This document shows, piece after piece, positions 25,274 through 33,693 of a stretch of 46,437 nt of DNA. How positions within the stretch are numbered: position 1 is the first letter of the stretch; each line of letters opens with the position of its first letter. The notes beneath the pieces were generated by a model that saw only the letters and a list, made by a program, of their open reading frames with translations, was not told the origin of the DNA and ran no database searches. The stretch comes from Bacillota bacterium (GTDB taxonomy: Bacteria > Bacillota > Clostridia > Peptostreptococcales > Anaerovoracaceae). Location of the stretch: NCBI GenBank assembly GCA_017431785.1, contig JAFRKJ010000060.1, positions 1 through 46,437 on the forward strand, read 5' to 3'. Position numbers and translations under genes: made by a program.

Positions 25274-26731
25274 ATGCTTGAGAAATTAAGAGTAAGAAGA
25301 GACGAAGTTAAGAATAAAGTTAATAAGAGTGACAAGAAACAAAAGGAAACACGCGATTGGTCCGTTGGTAAGCACAAAGGGTCGACGGAAAGTTTCTATG
25401 AAAATGGCGAAGTTAAGCTGAAAGCCAGAGACCGCATTTCGGAAGAGCTATATATAGAAAACCGTGTCAAGCGGGGACTCCGTAATTCCAACGGGACAGG
25501 TGTTGTTGTTGGCCTGACGCACATCGGCGAGGTCATCGGTTACGATAAGGATGAGCAGGGAAACAAGGTTCCGCTCGAAGGAAAACTCTACTACAGAGGC
25601 TATGATATCGAGGATCTTGTCAATAATGTGCTGCTCGAAGACCGCTTCGGTTTTGAGGAGATTTCCTATCTTCTCATGCTCGGAGAGCTTCCGGCCAAGA
25701 AGGATCTGAAACTGTTCAATGATATCCTCGGCGACCATAGAGAGCTGCCGATGGGTTTTGCGCGGGATATGATCCTGACAGCTCCGTCGAACAACGTCAT
25801 GAACAAGCTGGCGAGAAGCGTACTGGCTCTGTATAGCTTTGATGACAATCCGGATGATGTTTCACTGCAGAATGTGCTGCGGCAGTCCATGAGTCTCATG
25901 GGATATTTCCCTGCGATCATCTGCTACGCGTACCAGGCGAAGAGCAGTTACTATGATAAAAAGAGTCTGCATCTGCATGATCCGATTCGAGAACTTTCCA
26001 CATCGGAGAATATTCTCAGGATGCTCCGTCCGATGGGTGAGTACTCCGATCTGGAGGCGAAGATTCTGGATGTCTGCATGATCCTCCACGCGGAGCATGG
26101 TGGTGGTAACAATTCATCGTTTACGACCCATCTGATTTCGTCCACAGGAACCGACACCTATTCGGCAATCGCGGCAGCGGTAGGCTCTCTCAAAGGCCCG
26201 AAGCACGGTGGCGCCAACATCGCAGTAATCAACATGATCAATGACATCAAAGCTCATGTGAAGGATATCGATAAGCATTCGGCACTGGATGATTATCTGG
26301 TCAAGATCCTGAAGGGTGAAGCCAATGACAGGACAGGGCTGGTTTATGGTATGGGACACGCCATTTACACCAAGTCAGATCCTCGTGCGAAGATCCTTAA
26401 GGGAATGGCCAAGAAATTGGCGGAATCCAATGACAGAATCGATGACTTCATGCTCTGCGATTACATCGAGCGGCGTACGCCGCAGCTCTACGCGGAAGTG
26501 CACGGCAAGGAGATTCTTATGCCTGCCAATGTGGATCTGTACTCCGGGTTTGTTTACAGCGCGCTGGATATCGCAAGAGATGTTGCAACGCCTTTGTTCG
26601 CTACGGCAAGACTTTCCGGTTGGTGCGCCCACAGACTTGAGGAAATCGTGAACGGCGGCAAGCTCATGCGTCCGGCGTATAATTCCGTTCAGGAAAAACG
26701 CGACTATATCGCGATGGATGATAGGAAATAG
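25274..26731 (+). CDS. gltA: Citrate synthase
   Basis: The 485-residue protein condenses acetyl-CoA and oxaloacetate to citrate. Catalytic residues fit the family: H275 in HAEHGGGN, H362 in GMGHAIYTKSDPR and D421 in NVDLYSG. About 60 N-terminal residues are highly charged (Lys/Glu) and precede the usual core, an extension seen in long clostridial citrate synthases. AAAGGGG precedes the start. It stands alone without aconitase or isocitrate dehydrogenase, so glutamate biosynthesis is a likelier role than a full cycle; 2-methylcitrate synthase activity cannot be excluded. Confidence 0.93.
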   Translation: MLEKLRVRRDEVKNKVNKSDKKQKETRDWSVGKHKGSTESFYENGEVKLKARDRISEELYIENRVKRGLRNSNGTGVVVGLTHIGEVIGYDKDEQGNKVPLEGKLYYRGYDIEDLVNNVLLEDRFGFEEISYLLMLGELPAKKDLKLFNDILGDHRELPMGFARDMILTAPSNNVMNKLARSVLALYSFDDNPDDVSLQNVLRQSMSLMGYFPAIICYAYQAKSSYYDKKSLHLHDPIRELSTSENILRMLRPMGEYSDLEAKILDVCMILHAEHGGGNNSSFTTHLISSTGTDTYSAIAAAVGSLKGPKHGGANIAVINMINDIKAHVKDIDKHSALDDYLVKILKGEANDRTGLVYGMGHAIYTKSDPRAKILKGMAKKLAESNDRIDDFMLCDYIERRTPQLYAEVHGKEILMPANVDLYSGFVYSALDIARDVATPLFATARLSGWCAHRLEEIVNGGKLMRPAYNSVQEKRDYIAMDDRK

Positions 26732-26739
26732 ACTGTGAA

Positions 26740-27546
26740 ATGAACGACGAACAATTCAGGTTAGCATGTGAAAAAGAACTGAAGTACATCGCGAAGCAGG
26801 AGCGGAAGCTGCAAAAGCAGGCCATGAACTCGGGTTCAAGCTGGAAGAACGCCGTTGAGAGTCTCATTCCCGAAAAGATATACATCAACCTTCGCGCTGC
26901 CTTTGCAACAGCATTCAATCTGATTTTCGAGAAAGGTCTCGATGTCATTGAGAAAACTTACAGCAAAGACAGACTGATGAAGGATTTCGAGAACAATGAT
27001 CTGGCGGTGGACAATATCCAGACACGAAGGGAGCTCAGGAAATTCCGCAGCAATGTTTCATCCTCCAAAAGGTGGAAATCCATTATCACCACGGCGGAAG
27101 GCGTGGGGCTTGGCGCGCTTGGAATCGGTCTGCCTGATGTGGTCCTGTTTATCGGATTCATCCTGCAGTCCATTTATGAGGTTGCGCTGAAGTACGGTTA
27201 TGACTACAATAAACCTGAGGAGAGACTGCTGATTCTCAAGATGATGTCAGCAGCAATCGCCAAGCAGGACAAGTGGCTGAAAGCTGATCTTGAAGTGGAA
27301 GAACTCATCAGGAATCCGAAGGAACCGGACTATGATGAAATTGAGATGCAGATTGGTGTTACTGCAGATGATTTCGCACTGGATATGCTGGTGCTGAAAT
27401 TTATCCAGGGTTTGCCGGTCGTCGGTGTCGTCGGCGGGCTCAGCAATCCGGTCTACTACAACAAGATCATGGAATATGTAAGATTAAAGTATCACAAGAG
27501 ATATCTTCTGAATAAGAGGGAAGAGAACAAGGAGGAGATGGAATGA
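26740..27546 (+). CDS. EcsC family protein
   Basis: The 268-residue protein has a charged helical N-terminus (residues 1-100) and a central hydrophobic block (TTAEGVGLGALGIGLPDVVL, about 115-135, then FIGFILQSIYEVALKYGYD) that is the EcsC signature. A second hydrophobic stretch is at about 225-240. It probably associates with the membrane; EcsC in Bacillus is linked to the Ecs ABC exporter, but function is unclear. It begins 9 bp after citrate synthase and its stop overlaps the LemA start (ATGA), so the two are translated together. Confidence 0.8.
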   Translation: MNDEQFRLACEKELKYIAKQERKLQKQAMNSGSSWKNAVESLIPEKIYINLRAAFATAFNLIFEKGLDVIEKTYSKDRLMKDFENNDLAVDNIQTRRELRKFRSNVSSSKRWKSIITTAEGVGLGALGIGLPDVVLFIGFILQSIYEVALKYGYDYNKPEERLLILKMMSAAIAKQDKWLKADLEVEELIRNPKEPDYDEIEMQIGVTADDFALDMLVLKFIQGLPVVGVVGGLSNPVYYNKIMEYVRLKYHKRYLLNKREENKEEME

Positions 27547-28109
27547 CACTAGGAATTATTATTGTAATTATCATCATCATTCTTCTGATCTGGGGAATTG
27601 GTGCGTACAACAAATTCATCAAGATGAAGAACAGGATCGAAGAAGCATTTGCAACGATGGATGTTTACCTCAAGAAGAGATGGGATCTGGTTCCGAATCT
27701 GGTGAACACGGTGCAGGCATATGCGCAGCATGAAAGCAGTACCTTCGAGAAGATCACGAAGCTCCGTACAAGGAACTATGATGCAATGTCACCGAATGAG
27801 AAGATCGAAGCAAACCAGGCGCTGGGCGCTTCTCTCGGTTCAATCGTTGCTACAGCAGAAGCTTATCCTGAACTCAAAGCCAATGAGAACTTCATGACTC
27901 TGATGAAGCAGCTGAACGATTTCGAAGATGATATCGCAAACAGTCGCAAGTACTACAACGGCTGCGTCAGGGAGATGAACACTGCAGTTGAATCATTCCC
28001 GACCAACCTGATCGCAAATCAATTCCATTTTGAGAAGTACAATATGTACGAAGTGGAAGACGTCCGCGAACGCGAGAACGTGAAAGTGGACTTCGGCAAC
28101 ATGCAGTAA
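27543..28109 (+). CDS. lemA: LemA family protein
   Basis: The 188-residue protein has an N-terminal membrane anchor (residues about 3-21) followed by the LemA core: YNKFIKMKNRIEEAF, then KKRWDLVPNLVNTVQAYAQHE, and the late NSRKYYNGCVREMN and FPTNLIANQFHF segments. LemA proteins are anchored helical bundles of uncertain function. AAGGAGG precedes the start and it overlaps EcsC by four bases. Confidence 0.95.
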   Translation: MTLGIIIVIIIIILLIWGIGAYNKFIKMKNRIEEAFATMDVYLKKRWDLVPNLVNTVQAYAQHESSTFEKITKLRTRNYDAMSPNEKIEANQALGASLGSIVATAEAYPELKANENFMTLMKQLNDFEDDIANSRKYYNGCVREMNTAVESFPTNLIANQFHFEKYNMYEVEDVRERENVKVDFGNMQ

Positions 28110-28170
28110 TTGCGAGTTGGCCTGTAGGTGGCCGCGGAGGCTGCCGCTGAAGCATATACACGTCAGACGA

Positions 28171-28215
28171 GGGGCCGCAGCGCCGGCGAAATAAGCCGGA
28201 CTGCAGCCCTTTTTT
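28171..28215 (+). terminator. Two-part hairpin terminator just before sfsA
   Basis: GGGCCGCAG (28172-28180) pairs with CTGCAGCCC (28201-28209, one mismatch), with inner CCGGC/GCCGG stem (28183-28187 with 28195-28199), followed by TTTTTT. The sfsA ATG starts 5-6 bases after the T run. Confidence 0.85.
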
Positions 28216-28220
28216 CAAGC

Positions 28221-28949
28221 ATGAAATACAAGATAATCAAAGAAGCTAAGTTCATAGAGAGAATCAACCGGTTCGTCGCCAAGGTAGAACTGCCAGGCGG
28301 TGAAATCACAAAAGTGCATGTCAAGAATACGGGACGATGCAAAGAATTGCTTTTGCCCGGAAGCAGGGTGTATATGGAGGATTTTGAAGGACGCATGGGA
28401 ACCCGGCGGATGCAGTACTCACTGATAGCAGTGGAGAAGGTGATCGGTCAGGGAGACTGCAGTGAATCGATTCTCATCAACATGGATTCCCAGGCACCGA
28501 ATAAGGTGGTGCAGGAAGCGCTGGCTGACGGTAGGATCTGCTTGCCCGGGATGAGTGATCTGACATTGATCAAACCGGAGACGAAGTATGGTGATTCCAG
28601 ATTTGATTTTTATGTTGAAGCGGGAGATAAGCGCGGGTTCATCGAGGTCAAAGGTGTGACGCTTGAAGAAGACGGACATGCGCGGTTTCCGGATGCACCG
28701 ACAGAGCGGGGTGTAAAACACATCAATGAGCTGATCAGCGCCCACGGAGAAGGGTATGAGTCGTACATCCTCTTCGTGATACAGATGGATGGTGCGAAGG
28801 ATGTGGCGCCGAATTACGTGACGCACCCACGATTTGGGGAAGCCCTTGCAGAGGCAGCAAACGCCGGTGTGAACATCCTTGCCTATGACTGTCTGGTGAC
28901 TGCGGATAGCTTGACAATCAACAACCCGATTCCATTTCAATTTTCATAA
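28221..28949 (+). CDS. sfsA: SfsA-like DNA-binding/nuclease-like protein
   Basis: The 242-residue protein matches SfsA: an OB-like N-terminus (FIERINRFVAKVELPGGE, HVKNTGRCKELL) and a C-terminal PD-(D/E)XK-like half (D613-type DSRFDFYVE then FIEVKGVTLEE, then FPDAPTERGVKHINEL). SfsA was named for sugar fermentation stimulation in E. coli and its biochemical role is not settled. The start at MKYKIIKEAK fits the family; upstream in-frame codons lie inside the terminator hairpin. No Shine-Dalgarno is present. Confidence 0.92.
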   Translation: MKYKIIKEAKFIERINRFVAKVELPGGEITKVHVKNTGRCKELLLPGSRVYMEDFEGRMGTRRMQYSLIAVEKVIGQGDCSESILINMDSQAPNKVVQEALADGRICLPGMSDLTLIKPETKYGDSRFDFYVEAGDKRGFIEVKGVTLEEDGHARFPDAPTERGVKHINELISAHGEGYESYILFVIQMDGAKDVAPNYVTHPRFGEALAEAANAGVNILAYDCLVTADSLTINNPIPFQFS

Positions 28950-28955
28950 AAGCGG

Positions 28956-28984
28956 TTGCAAAGACAACTTGTAACAATTAGACT
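28956..28984 (+). promoter_or_regulatory. Candidate promoter for the NhaC-family gene
   Basis: TTGCAA (28956-28961), 17-nt spacer, TAGACT (28979-28984). The predicted transcript start coincides with the ATG at 28991. Confidence 0.45.
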
Positions 28985-28990
28985 AGCAAT

Positions 28991-30331
28991 ATGGGTCTTA
29001 TTATCGCATTCGTCATTTTTATAGCGAGCATGATATTTATGCTGATCACAGGGCACTCCATGGTGTGGGCACTGTTGGTCGGCCTTTTGTTGTTCACGGG
29101 ACTTGGACTGAAACAGCTGGATATGCCCGTGAGCAAAGGCATCAGGGAACTCAGTTCCAGCAGTTGGGGTTCCATCCGCGATTCTCTTATCGTCATTGAG
29201 GTCATGCTGATTATAGGACTCATTACGGCAGCCTGGAGAATATCCGGGACGATTACCATATTCGTCTATTACGGAATGAAGGTCATCGTACCGCCGCTTT
29301 TTCTGATCATAGCATTCCTGCTATCCTGCCTGCTGAGTTATGCGTTGGGAACGTCCTTTGGCGTGGCAGGCACTGTAGGCGTTATCTTCATGGCGCTGGC
29401 GAGAAGCGGGGGTGTGGATCCGGTCATCACAGCCGGCGTTATTATGTCCGGCATCTATTTCGGTGACAGAGGATCACCAGTTTCCTCCTCCGCCAATATG
29501 GTGGCAGGCATCACGAAAACAGACATCCTGACCAATGTCAAAATCATGATGAAAACAGCAGCGTTGCCATTTGCGCTGACCCTTGCAGCGTATATTGTCG
29601 TATCGATCATGAACCCAATCAGCCACGTGGACACAGCATTGATGGATTCTTTTAAGAGTGAATTCACACTATCACCGTGGGGGTTTGTACCGGCCGTTCT
29701 GATGCTGGCGCTGCCGTTGCTTAAAGTCGGCGTCATTCTGTCTATTGTTATCAGCGTATTGGCCAGCAGCGTCATTGCGTTTGCTGTTGAAAAGATATCA
29801 ATCCTCGAAATATGCAAAGTCCTCTTGCTCGGCTATCACCCGGCAGGCGAGGGTCTGTCTGCGATCCTTGATGGAGGCGGACTTGTTTCGATGATTGAAA
29901 TCGCTATCATTCTGATTATCTCATGCGCCTATTCCGGCATCTTCAACAGAACAGGCATGCTGGAAGGTCTGCTCAGCCGCATCAACACATGCTGCACGAA
30001 AATCGGTCGCTTCGCCACATCTGTACTCGTTGGACTGGCATCCTGCGTGCTCTTCTGCAATCAGACAATTGCGACGCTGATGTGCAATGACTTGCTTACC
30101 AAGCCGTATCTGGATACAGGCGGCACCAGACAGGAACTTGCCATAGATATCGAAAACTCGACCATAATAATTGTTGGTCTCATTCCATGGGCGATTGCCT
30201 GCTCTGTTCCGCTGACATTCTTCGGCATAGGAAATGAGGCCATCCTTTGGGCGTGGTATCTCTATCTGGTACCTTTGTGCTATCTGTTTACGAAGAAACG
30301 CTGGTACGCAGATAAAGCTCCCGCCGCATAA
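28991..30331 (+). CDS. NhaC-family Na+/H+ (or substrate/Na+) antiporter
   Basis: The 446-residue protein has about 11-12 hydrophobic segments. NhaC-type marks: LLSYALGTSFGVAGTVGVIF, GVIMSGIYFGDRGSPVSSSA in the core and the later DIENSTIIIVGLIPWAIAC. Members exchange Na+ for H+ or exchange organic acids such as malate and lactate. No Shine-Dalgarno precedes the ATG. Its last 44 bases overlap the 3' end of the minus-strand DUF6382 gene. Confidence 0.9.
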   Translation: MGLIIAFVIFIASMIFMLITGHSMVWALLVGLLLFTGLGLKQLDMPVSKGIRELSSSSWGSIRDSLIVIEVMLIIGLITAAWRISGTITIFVYYGMKVIVPPLFLIIAFLLSCLLSYALGTSFGVAGTVGVIFMALARSGGVDPVITAGVIMSGIYFGDRGSPVSSSANMVAGITKTDILTNVKIMMKTAALPFALTLAAYIVVSIMNPISHVDTALMDSFKSEFTLSPWGFVPAVLMLALPLLKVGVILSIVISVLASSVIAFAVEKISILEICKVLLLGYHPAGEGLSAILDGGGLVSMIEIAIILIISCAYSGIFNRTGMLEGLLSRINTCCTKIGRFATSVLVGLASCVLFCNQTIATLMCNDLLTKPYLDTGGTRQELAIDIENSTIIIVGLIPWAIACSVPLTFFGIGNEAILWAWYLYLVPLCYLFTKKRWYADKAPAA

Positions 30332-30830
30332 GGCCGATTCTGCTGGTGAGCTCCCGTATATGATAGGTATTCCGGAAGACCAGCAGGGCAAACTGATCCA
30401 GATACTCTTTGTATTCATCGATCACATCTGCTTTTAGCTGCGATATCAATTTCAGCAGGTTTTTGGCCTCGCCGGCAGGTTCTTCCTGCACCGGCACGTA
30501 GGCGATTTTGATGCTGCCTGTTTCTGCATTGTAAAAAACAGTATCCGTGCTCAGTGATACCTTCGCGGGCGTGATCAGATACTCAATGGTGCTGCTCAGA
30601 ATGATCAGAACCTTTTCAAGAATGAAGAGTGCGTCTTCTGTTCTGTCGACACGGTATCTGCTCAAAGGCGCAAACCCTTTGCAGTCGTAGTAGACTACAT
30701 GCTTCGAGTCGCCGCTGATAAACATCATGGGCAGCAAGTCCCTGCACTCACCGGACGAGAGCATCGCCCGTTCAAAGTCCAGGATAGAATCCTCTCTAAA
30801 ACACATTCTGTATTCGTTGTTTTCCCACAT
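30288..30830 (-). CDS. DUF6382-like protein of the Tad locus
   Basis: The 180-residue soluble protein resembles DUF6382, usually found in front of an FHA domain in clostridial Flp/Tad loci; here the FHA half is absent. Features: N-terminal YRMCFREDS, central YYDCKGFAPLSRY and EYLITPAKVSLSTDTVFYN. It is the last gene of the minus-strand pilin block, with AAGGAG 7 nt before its start, 21 bp after the TadE-like gene. It ends inside the convergent NhaC gene. Family assignment is from recall. Confidence 0.65.
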   Translation of the reverse strand: MWENNEYRMCFREDSILDFERAMLSSGECRDLLPMMFISGDSKHVVYYDCKGFAPLSRYRVDRTEDALFILEKVLIILSSTIEYLITPAKVSLSTDTVFYNAETGSIKIAYVPVQEEPAGEAKNLLKLISQLKADVIDEYKEYLDQFALLVFRNTYHIRELTSRIGLMRRELYLRTSVSS

Positions 30831-30851
30831 AACAATTCTCCTTATTTATCG

Positions 30852-31607
30852 CTATCCGCCACATTTGCTGCAGGGAGTGTATCCTTTTTCTTCTGCTTCC
30901 CCGCGGTCAATGACGATGGTGTGTCGTTTGATGGAACGACAATCCGCCCGATGGTAACAAGTATCTTCTCCGTTAAAACAGAAGACGATGCAGCCTGTCG
31001 GAAGTTTTCCGGAACCGCACATGCTGCAAGGTGAATACTGCTTTTTCACCGCATTTGTAAGAATGCAGCTGTGGACAGTTGCCTTGACATAGGTGCAGTT
31101 CTCCTTGTGATACTTTGTGCCGCATTGCGGAAAAATCCATACTTCTGTGGAATCCTCAGACTGTTCCAGTCCCTCAGCGCCCAACGCATGGCGGGTGTAT
31201 TTCAATCCTGTAAAATCCCTGTATTTGACGGTATCTTCATATTCAAATTCCCGCCCGAAGTGCAAAGGCAGCGCCAGGTCCACATCAGCGTCAAGGCGAA
31301 AAGAATTCAAATCTGTATGCCGTCCGTCAGAATAGTTGTAACGCTGATGAATCAGACGCAGACTGACATCCTGCCCGAAGTCCATGGACTCCCGTCTGAG
31401 TTTCATTCCCATGGCATATTTGGAAAGGTCGAGCCCGGATGCCTGTGCGTAAGAACATTCTTTGAACGCTGCGTTCATACAGTATTCCCATGCTGAGTCG
31501 GCTTCGATAAAATATCCCAACGTTATGACAGCGAGCATGACGAGCGGCAGACAGATTGCAGCTTCTATGGTATATACCCCTTTTTTGTTTCTCGTGAATA
31601 ATGCCAT
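30852..31607 (-). CDS. TadE-like pseudopilin with two tandem H-x3-C-x22-C-x2-C modules
   Basis: The 251-residue protein has a TadE-type N-terminus: basic start, then GVYTIEAAICLPLVMLAV, a pseudopilin hydrophobic helix with the conserved Glu. After a middle domain (50-150), two related modules follow with identical spacing: H167-C171-C194-C197 and H219-C223-C246-C249. Each has Y-H-x3-C then a GY/QY-x-PC-x2-C ending. The pattern resembles Ada-like or zinc-ribbon-like metal-binding modules found at the ends of some secreted proteins; metal binding is inference. It starts 2 bp after the DUF5702 stop, in an operon. Confidence 0.8.
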   Translation of the reverse strand: MALFTRNKKGVYTIEAAICLPLVMLAVITLGYFIEADSAWEYCMNAAFKECSYAQASGLDLSKYAMGMKLRRESMDFGQDVSLRLIHQRYNYSDGRHTDLNSFRLDADVDLALPLHFGREFEYEDTVKYRDFTGLKYTRHALGAEGLEQSEDSTEVWIFPQCGTKYHKENCTYVKATVHSCILTNAVKKQYSPCSMCGSGKLPTGCIVFCFNGEDTCYHRADCRSIKRHTIVIDRGEAEEKGYTPCSKCGG

Positions 31608-31609
31608 CT

Positions 31610-32812
31610 TTAATAAATCCTGTCATAGGACAGTTTCCTGCCGTTTATATCTGCATCAATGGAGATGCCTGTCGCGCACTCCGGAATAAGGAAATACGCA
31701 TCATGATTTTTTCGCATGTTGATCTGGATGAGATCGAGTACACGCGCCGTTTTGATGTTTTCATCTTTGGCGTATAGAAGAATGCGCAGGTAATCATCGT
31801 AGGTCCTTCCAAGATTCACCTGCGGGCGGATGCAACCGTCCTCACCGCTGTAACCTTCCAGAATGGAGTCAAGATCGATGGCCCAACTGGCGGGTGTTTT
31901 GACAATCGGTACCTTGTAACCTTTGTGCAAAAGCTTCACATCGTTGATGGATTCTGCTGCCGCCCAGGCTGCGGCGATGGCAAGCTGGGTGACAAGAGCA
32001 CCTGGTCCAGGCGTGATTGTCTCTGCCGCCGTTGCAATTGCAGATACCTTCTCCGGATCAGAATATATATGGGTGATATTCAGACCAGTCCGTACAGCTT
32101 CCAACGCCAGATCGGTCTGTCGCCTGTTCTTCACATCGGACAGTTCCCCGCAGATGATGTACTCGACTTCGCTGCTGAAAAAGTGATCTGCCGCTCGGAC
32201 CGTTTCCGCGCAGTTGAATTTCTGCAGGATGTATTCCGACATGATGAACTTGCTGGTACCCGTTCTGAAAATAGCATCCGGATTGGTCAGATTCTCACCT
32301 AGCTTTCTGGCTGTCGTGATGATATCGGTGTCTGGAACAGAGCGGGAGGGGAGACCGGTTATGGTCGGCCCGTGCCGCAGGGTTCTGTCCGGCATGCTGC
32401 CACCTGTACCGCTCTTGCCGCCTGTGCCGTTCTCTTTAGACAGTGCGTCTGTTACGATGGAAGCGGCGCCGGTCGATTTCATGTAATCCAGAATCTGTTT
32501 GTGCATAGGCTCTGTATCGACAACACAAAAGCGGCTGGCAGAAGCCTTTGCAGCAAGTCCTGTGTAGTCTCGCACCGCAGAGGAAAGGTGAGAATCTGTT
32601 CCATTGATCAGGAACAGCCCATAATCCTGCTGCACGTAGTAATCATATTCGGACAGCAAGGAAACAGATGCAAGATTCAGCGCCCCATCGGCGATGCTGA
32701 TCCGGACCTGACTTCTTCCTGCAAAAACAAGAATGAGGGTAATGGAAATCAAAGCAGACAGTATCACAGCCAGAAAGACCGCGCTGCTCCCTTGCTTTCG
32801 CAGCATGTTCAT
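31610..32812 (-). CDS. DUF5702-type protein of the Tad pilus locus
   Basis: The 400-residue protein has a single N-terminal membrane segment (SSAVFLAVILSALISITLIL) after a basic start, then an extracytoplasmic region beginning SLLSEYDYYVQQDYGLFLI, typical of DUF5702 proteins that accompany TadE genes in Clostridia. A Gly/Ser/Thr-rich stretch lies near residues 145-165. Start set by AGGAGGT at 32821-32827 (minus), which overlaps the stop of the upstream TadE-like gene; a longer frame to 32857 would begin inside that gene. A structural or assembly role in the pilus is likely but unproven. Confidence 0.75.
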   Translation of the reverse strand: MNMLRKQGSSAVFLAVILSALISITLILVFAGRSQVRISIADGALNLASVSLLSEYDYYVQQDYGLFLINGTDSHLSSAVRDYTGLAAKASASRFCVVDTEPMHKQILDYMKSTGAASIVTDALSKENGTGGKSGTGGSMPDRTLRHGPTITGLPSRSVPDTDIITTARKLGENLTNPDAIFRTGTSKFIMSEYILQKFNCAETVRAADHFFSSEVEYIICGELSDVKNRRQTDLALEAVRTGLNITHIYSDPEKVSAIATAAETITPGPGALVTQLAIAAAWAAAESINDVKLLHKGYKVPIVKTPASWAIDLDSILEGYSGEDGCIRPQVNLGRTYDDYLRILLYAKDENIKTARVLDLIQINMRKNHDAYFLIPECATGISIDADINGRKLSYDRIY

Positions 32813-32825
32813 AAGAATCCACCTC

Positions 32826-33296
32826 CTAGGAATCATCAATCTGTTCGTTTGACACATCTTTTTGATTATCTAAAACATCACTTTGATGATCCGATGCATC
32901 ATGATGTACGATCTGCCGCAGCCTCAGCAAGCTGACGGGATCGACTGCGCGAAGCTCAGCGGAAAGCTGCCTCCTGCCGGTGTGCGACAGGAGACCTTTT
33001 GACACCATAGAAACATCGCTGCTGGCGCAGATGCGTTTCGCAGGAGCAACGCCGGATGTGGTGATGCTTCCGGACCAGATTCTTTCAGGTGAAAGAATAC
33101 CTCCGTCAGGCGAATAAGCAGTGCTTTTTTCCGTCACAAGACCAGATTCACAGCGAAGAGCCATGTGCATCTGACTCTCGGACACGGAAGAATCATAAAA
33201 ATACATGATGATCAGCACCGTTGTGATGACCGCGAAAATGACGAAGGGCAGAACAACTGCAGCTTCCGCGATGTAACTGCCGCGCCGGGTTAGAAG
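32826..33296 (-). CDS. TadE-like pseudopilin, start codon unclear
   Basis: The translated frame gives RRGSYIAEAAVVLPFVIFAV, a typical TadE pseudopilin helix, then a 110-residue domain with a charged Asp/Gln/His tail. The frame is open well into the upstream flp gene, but no ATG, GTG or TTG occurs between its upstream stop near 33480 and the hydrophobic helix. The first ordinary start (GTG, 33218) would delete the helix. The given 5' end is only a practical guess near the flp stop, about 156 codons. A sequence error, a rare start codon (for example ATT near 33350) or coupling to flp could explain it. Confidence 0.6.
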   Translation of the reverse strand, partial: LLTRRGSYIAEAAVVLPFVIFAVITTVLIIMYFYDSSVSESQMHMALRCESGLVTEKSTAYSPDGGILSPERIWSGSITTSGVAPAKRICASSDVSMVSKGLLSHTGRRQLSAELRAVDPVSLLRLRQIVHHDASDHQSDVLDNQKDVSNEQIDDS

Positions 33297-33478
33297 TTGT
33301 CCAGACCTTCGAAGGTCCTGTTTACAAAATCCGTGATCTGTGTTCTGAATATGAGCCCCAGAGCGACAGCGATGGCGACCATGATGGCGACCTGAACAAG
33401 CTCCATGCCAGACCGTTGCCGGAATAATCCCATATGCTGCCGCAGGGCGAAAGAACCCTTTATGAATAATCTTCCCAT
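33290..33478 (-). CDS. flp: Flp-like pilin
   Basis: The 62-residue protein has a basic leader, a likely prepilin cleavage site after G24 (RSG/MELVQVAIMV) and a single hydrophobic helix, matching Flp1-like type IVb pilins. AGGAGG is 7 nt before the start, the strongest ribosome binding site in the locus, as expected for the major pilin. It is the first gene after the minus-strand promoter and is followed by the TadE-like gene. The prepilin peptidase was not found in the window. Confidence 0.8.
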   Translation of the reverse strand: MGRLFIKGSFALRQHMGLFRQRSGMELVQVAIMVAIAVALGLIFRTQITDFVNRTFEGLDNF

Positions 33479-33575
33479 CTCAATACCTCCTGTTAACAAA
33501 AGTTTTCATACCCCGAAAAAAGTACCCCTGTAGACGTGCAGAACAGTCTGTAATGACTTGTCCTTTGTGTGGCTT

Positions 33576-33604
33576 ATTATAACATAAATGGAAATAAATA
33601 ACAA
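33576..33604 (-). promoter_or_regulatory. Promoter of the flp-tadE block
   Basis: On the minus strand TTGTTA (33604-33599), 17-nt spacer, TATAAT (33581-33576). The leader to flp is about 90 nt. Confidence 0.75.
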
Positions 33605-33643
33605 TATAAATATGTTTATGAACAAGTAATAATAAACAGAGCA

Positions 33644-33652
33644 TGATATAAT
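33644..33652 (+). promoter_or_regulatory. Extended -10 promoter of the Thr-rich secreted protein gene
   Basis: TGATATAAT gives a perfect -10 with TGn extension, 42 nt before the start; -35 not evident. It is divergent from the flp promoter. Confidence 0.6.
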
Positions 33653-33693
33653 ATCAGCGAACAATAATACTACTGACAGAAGGATTGACATAC

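Noticed and set aside
28128-28220. N-terminal extension of SfsA (MAAEAAAEAY...)
   Set aside because: It would be encoded by the terminator hairpin and is not part of the family.
33285-33300. Programmed frameshift joining flp to the TadE-like gene
   Set aside because: The shift needed is -1, but AAC TTC TAA has no slippery heptamer and the two products are usually separate.
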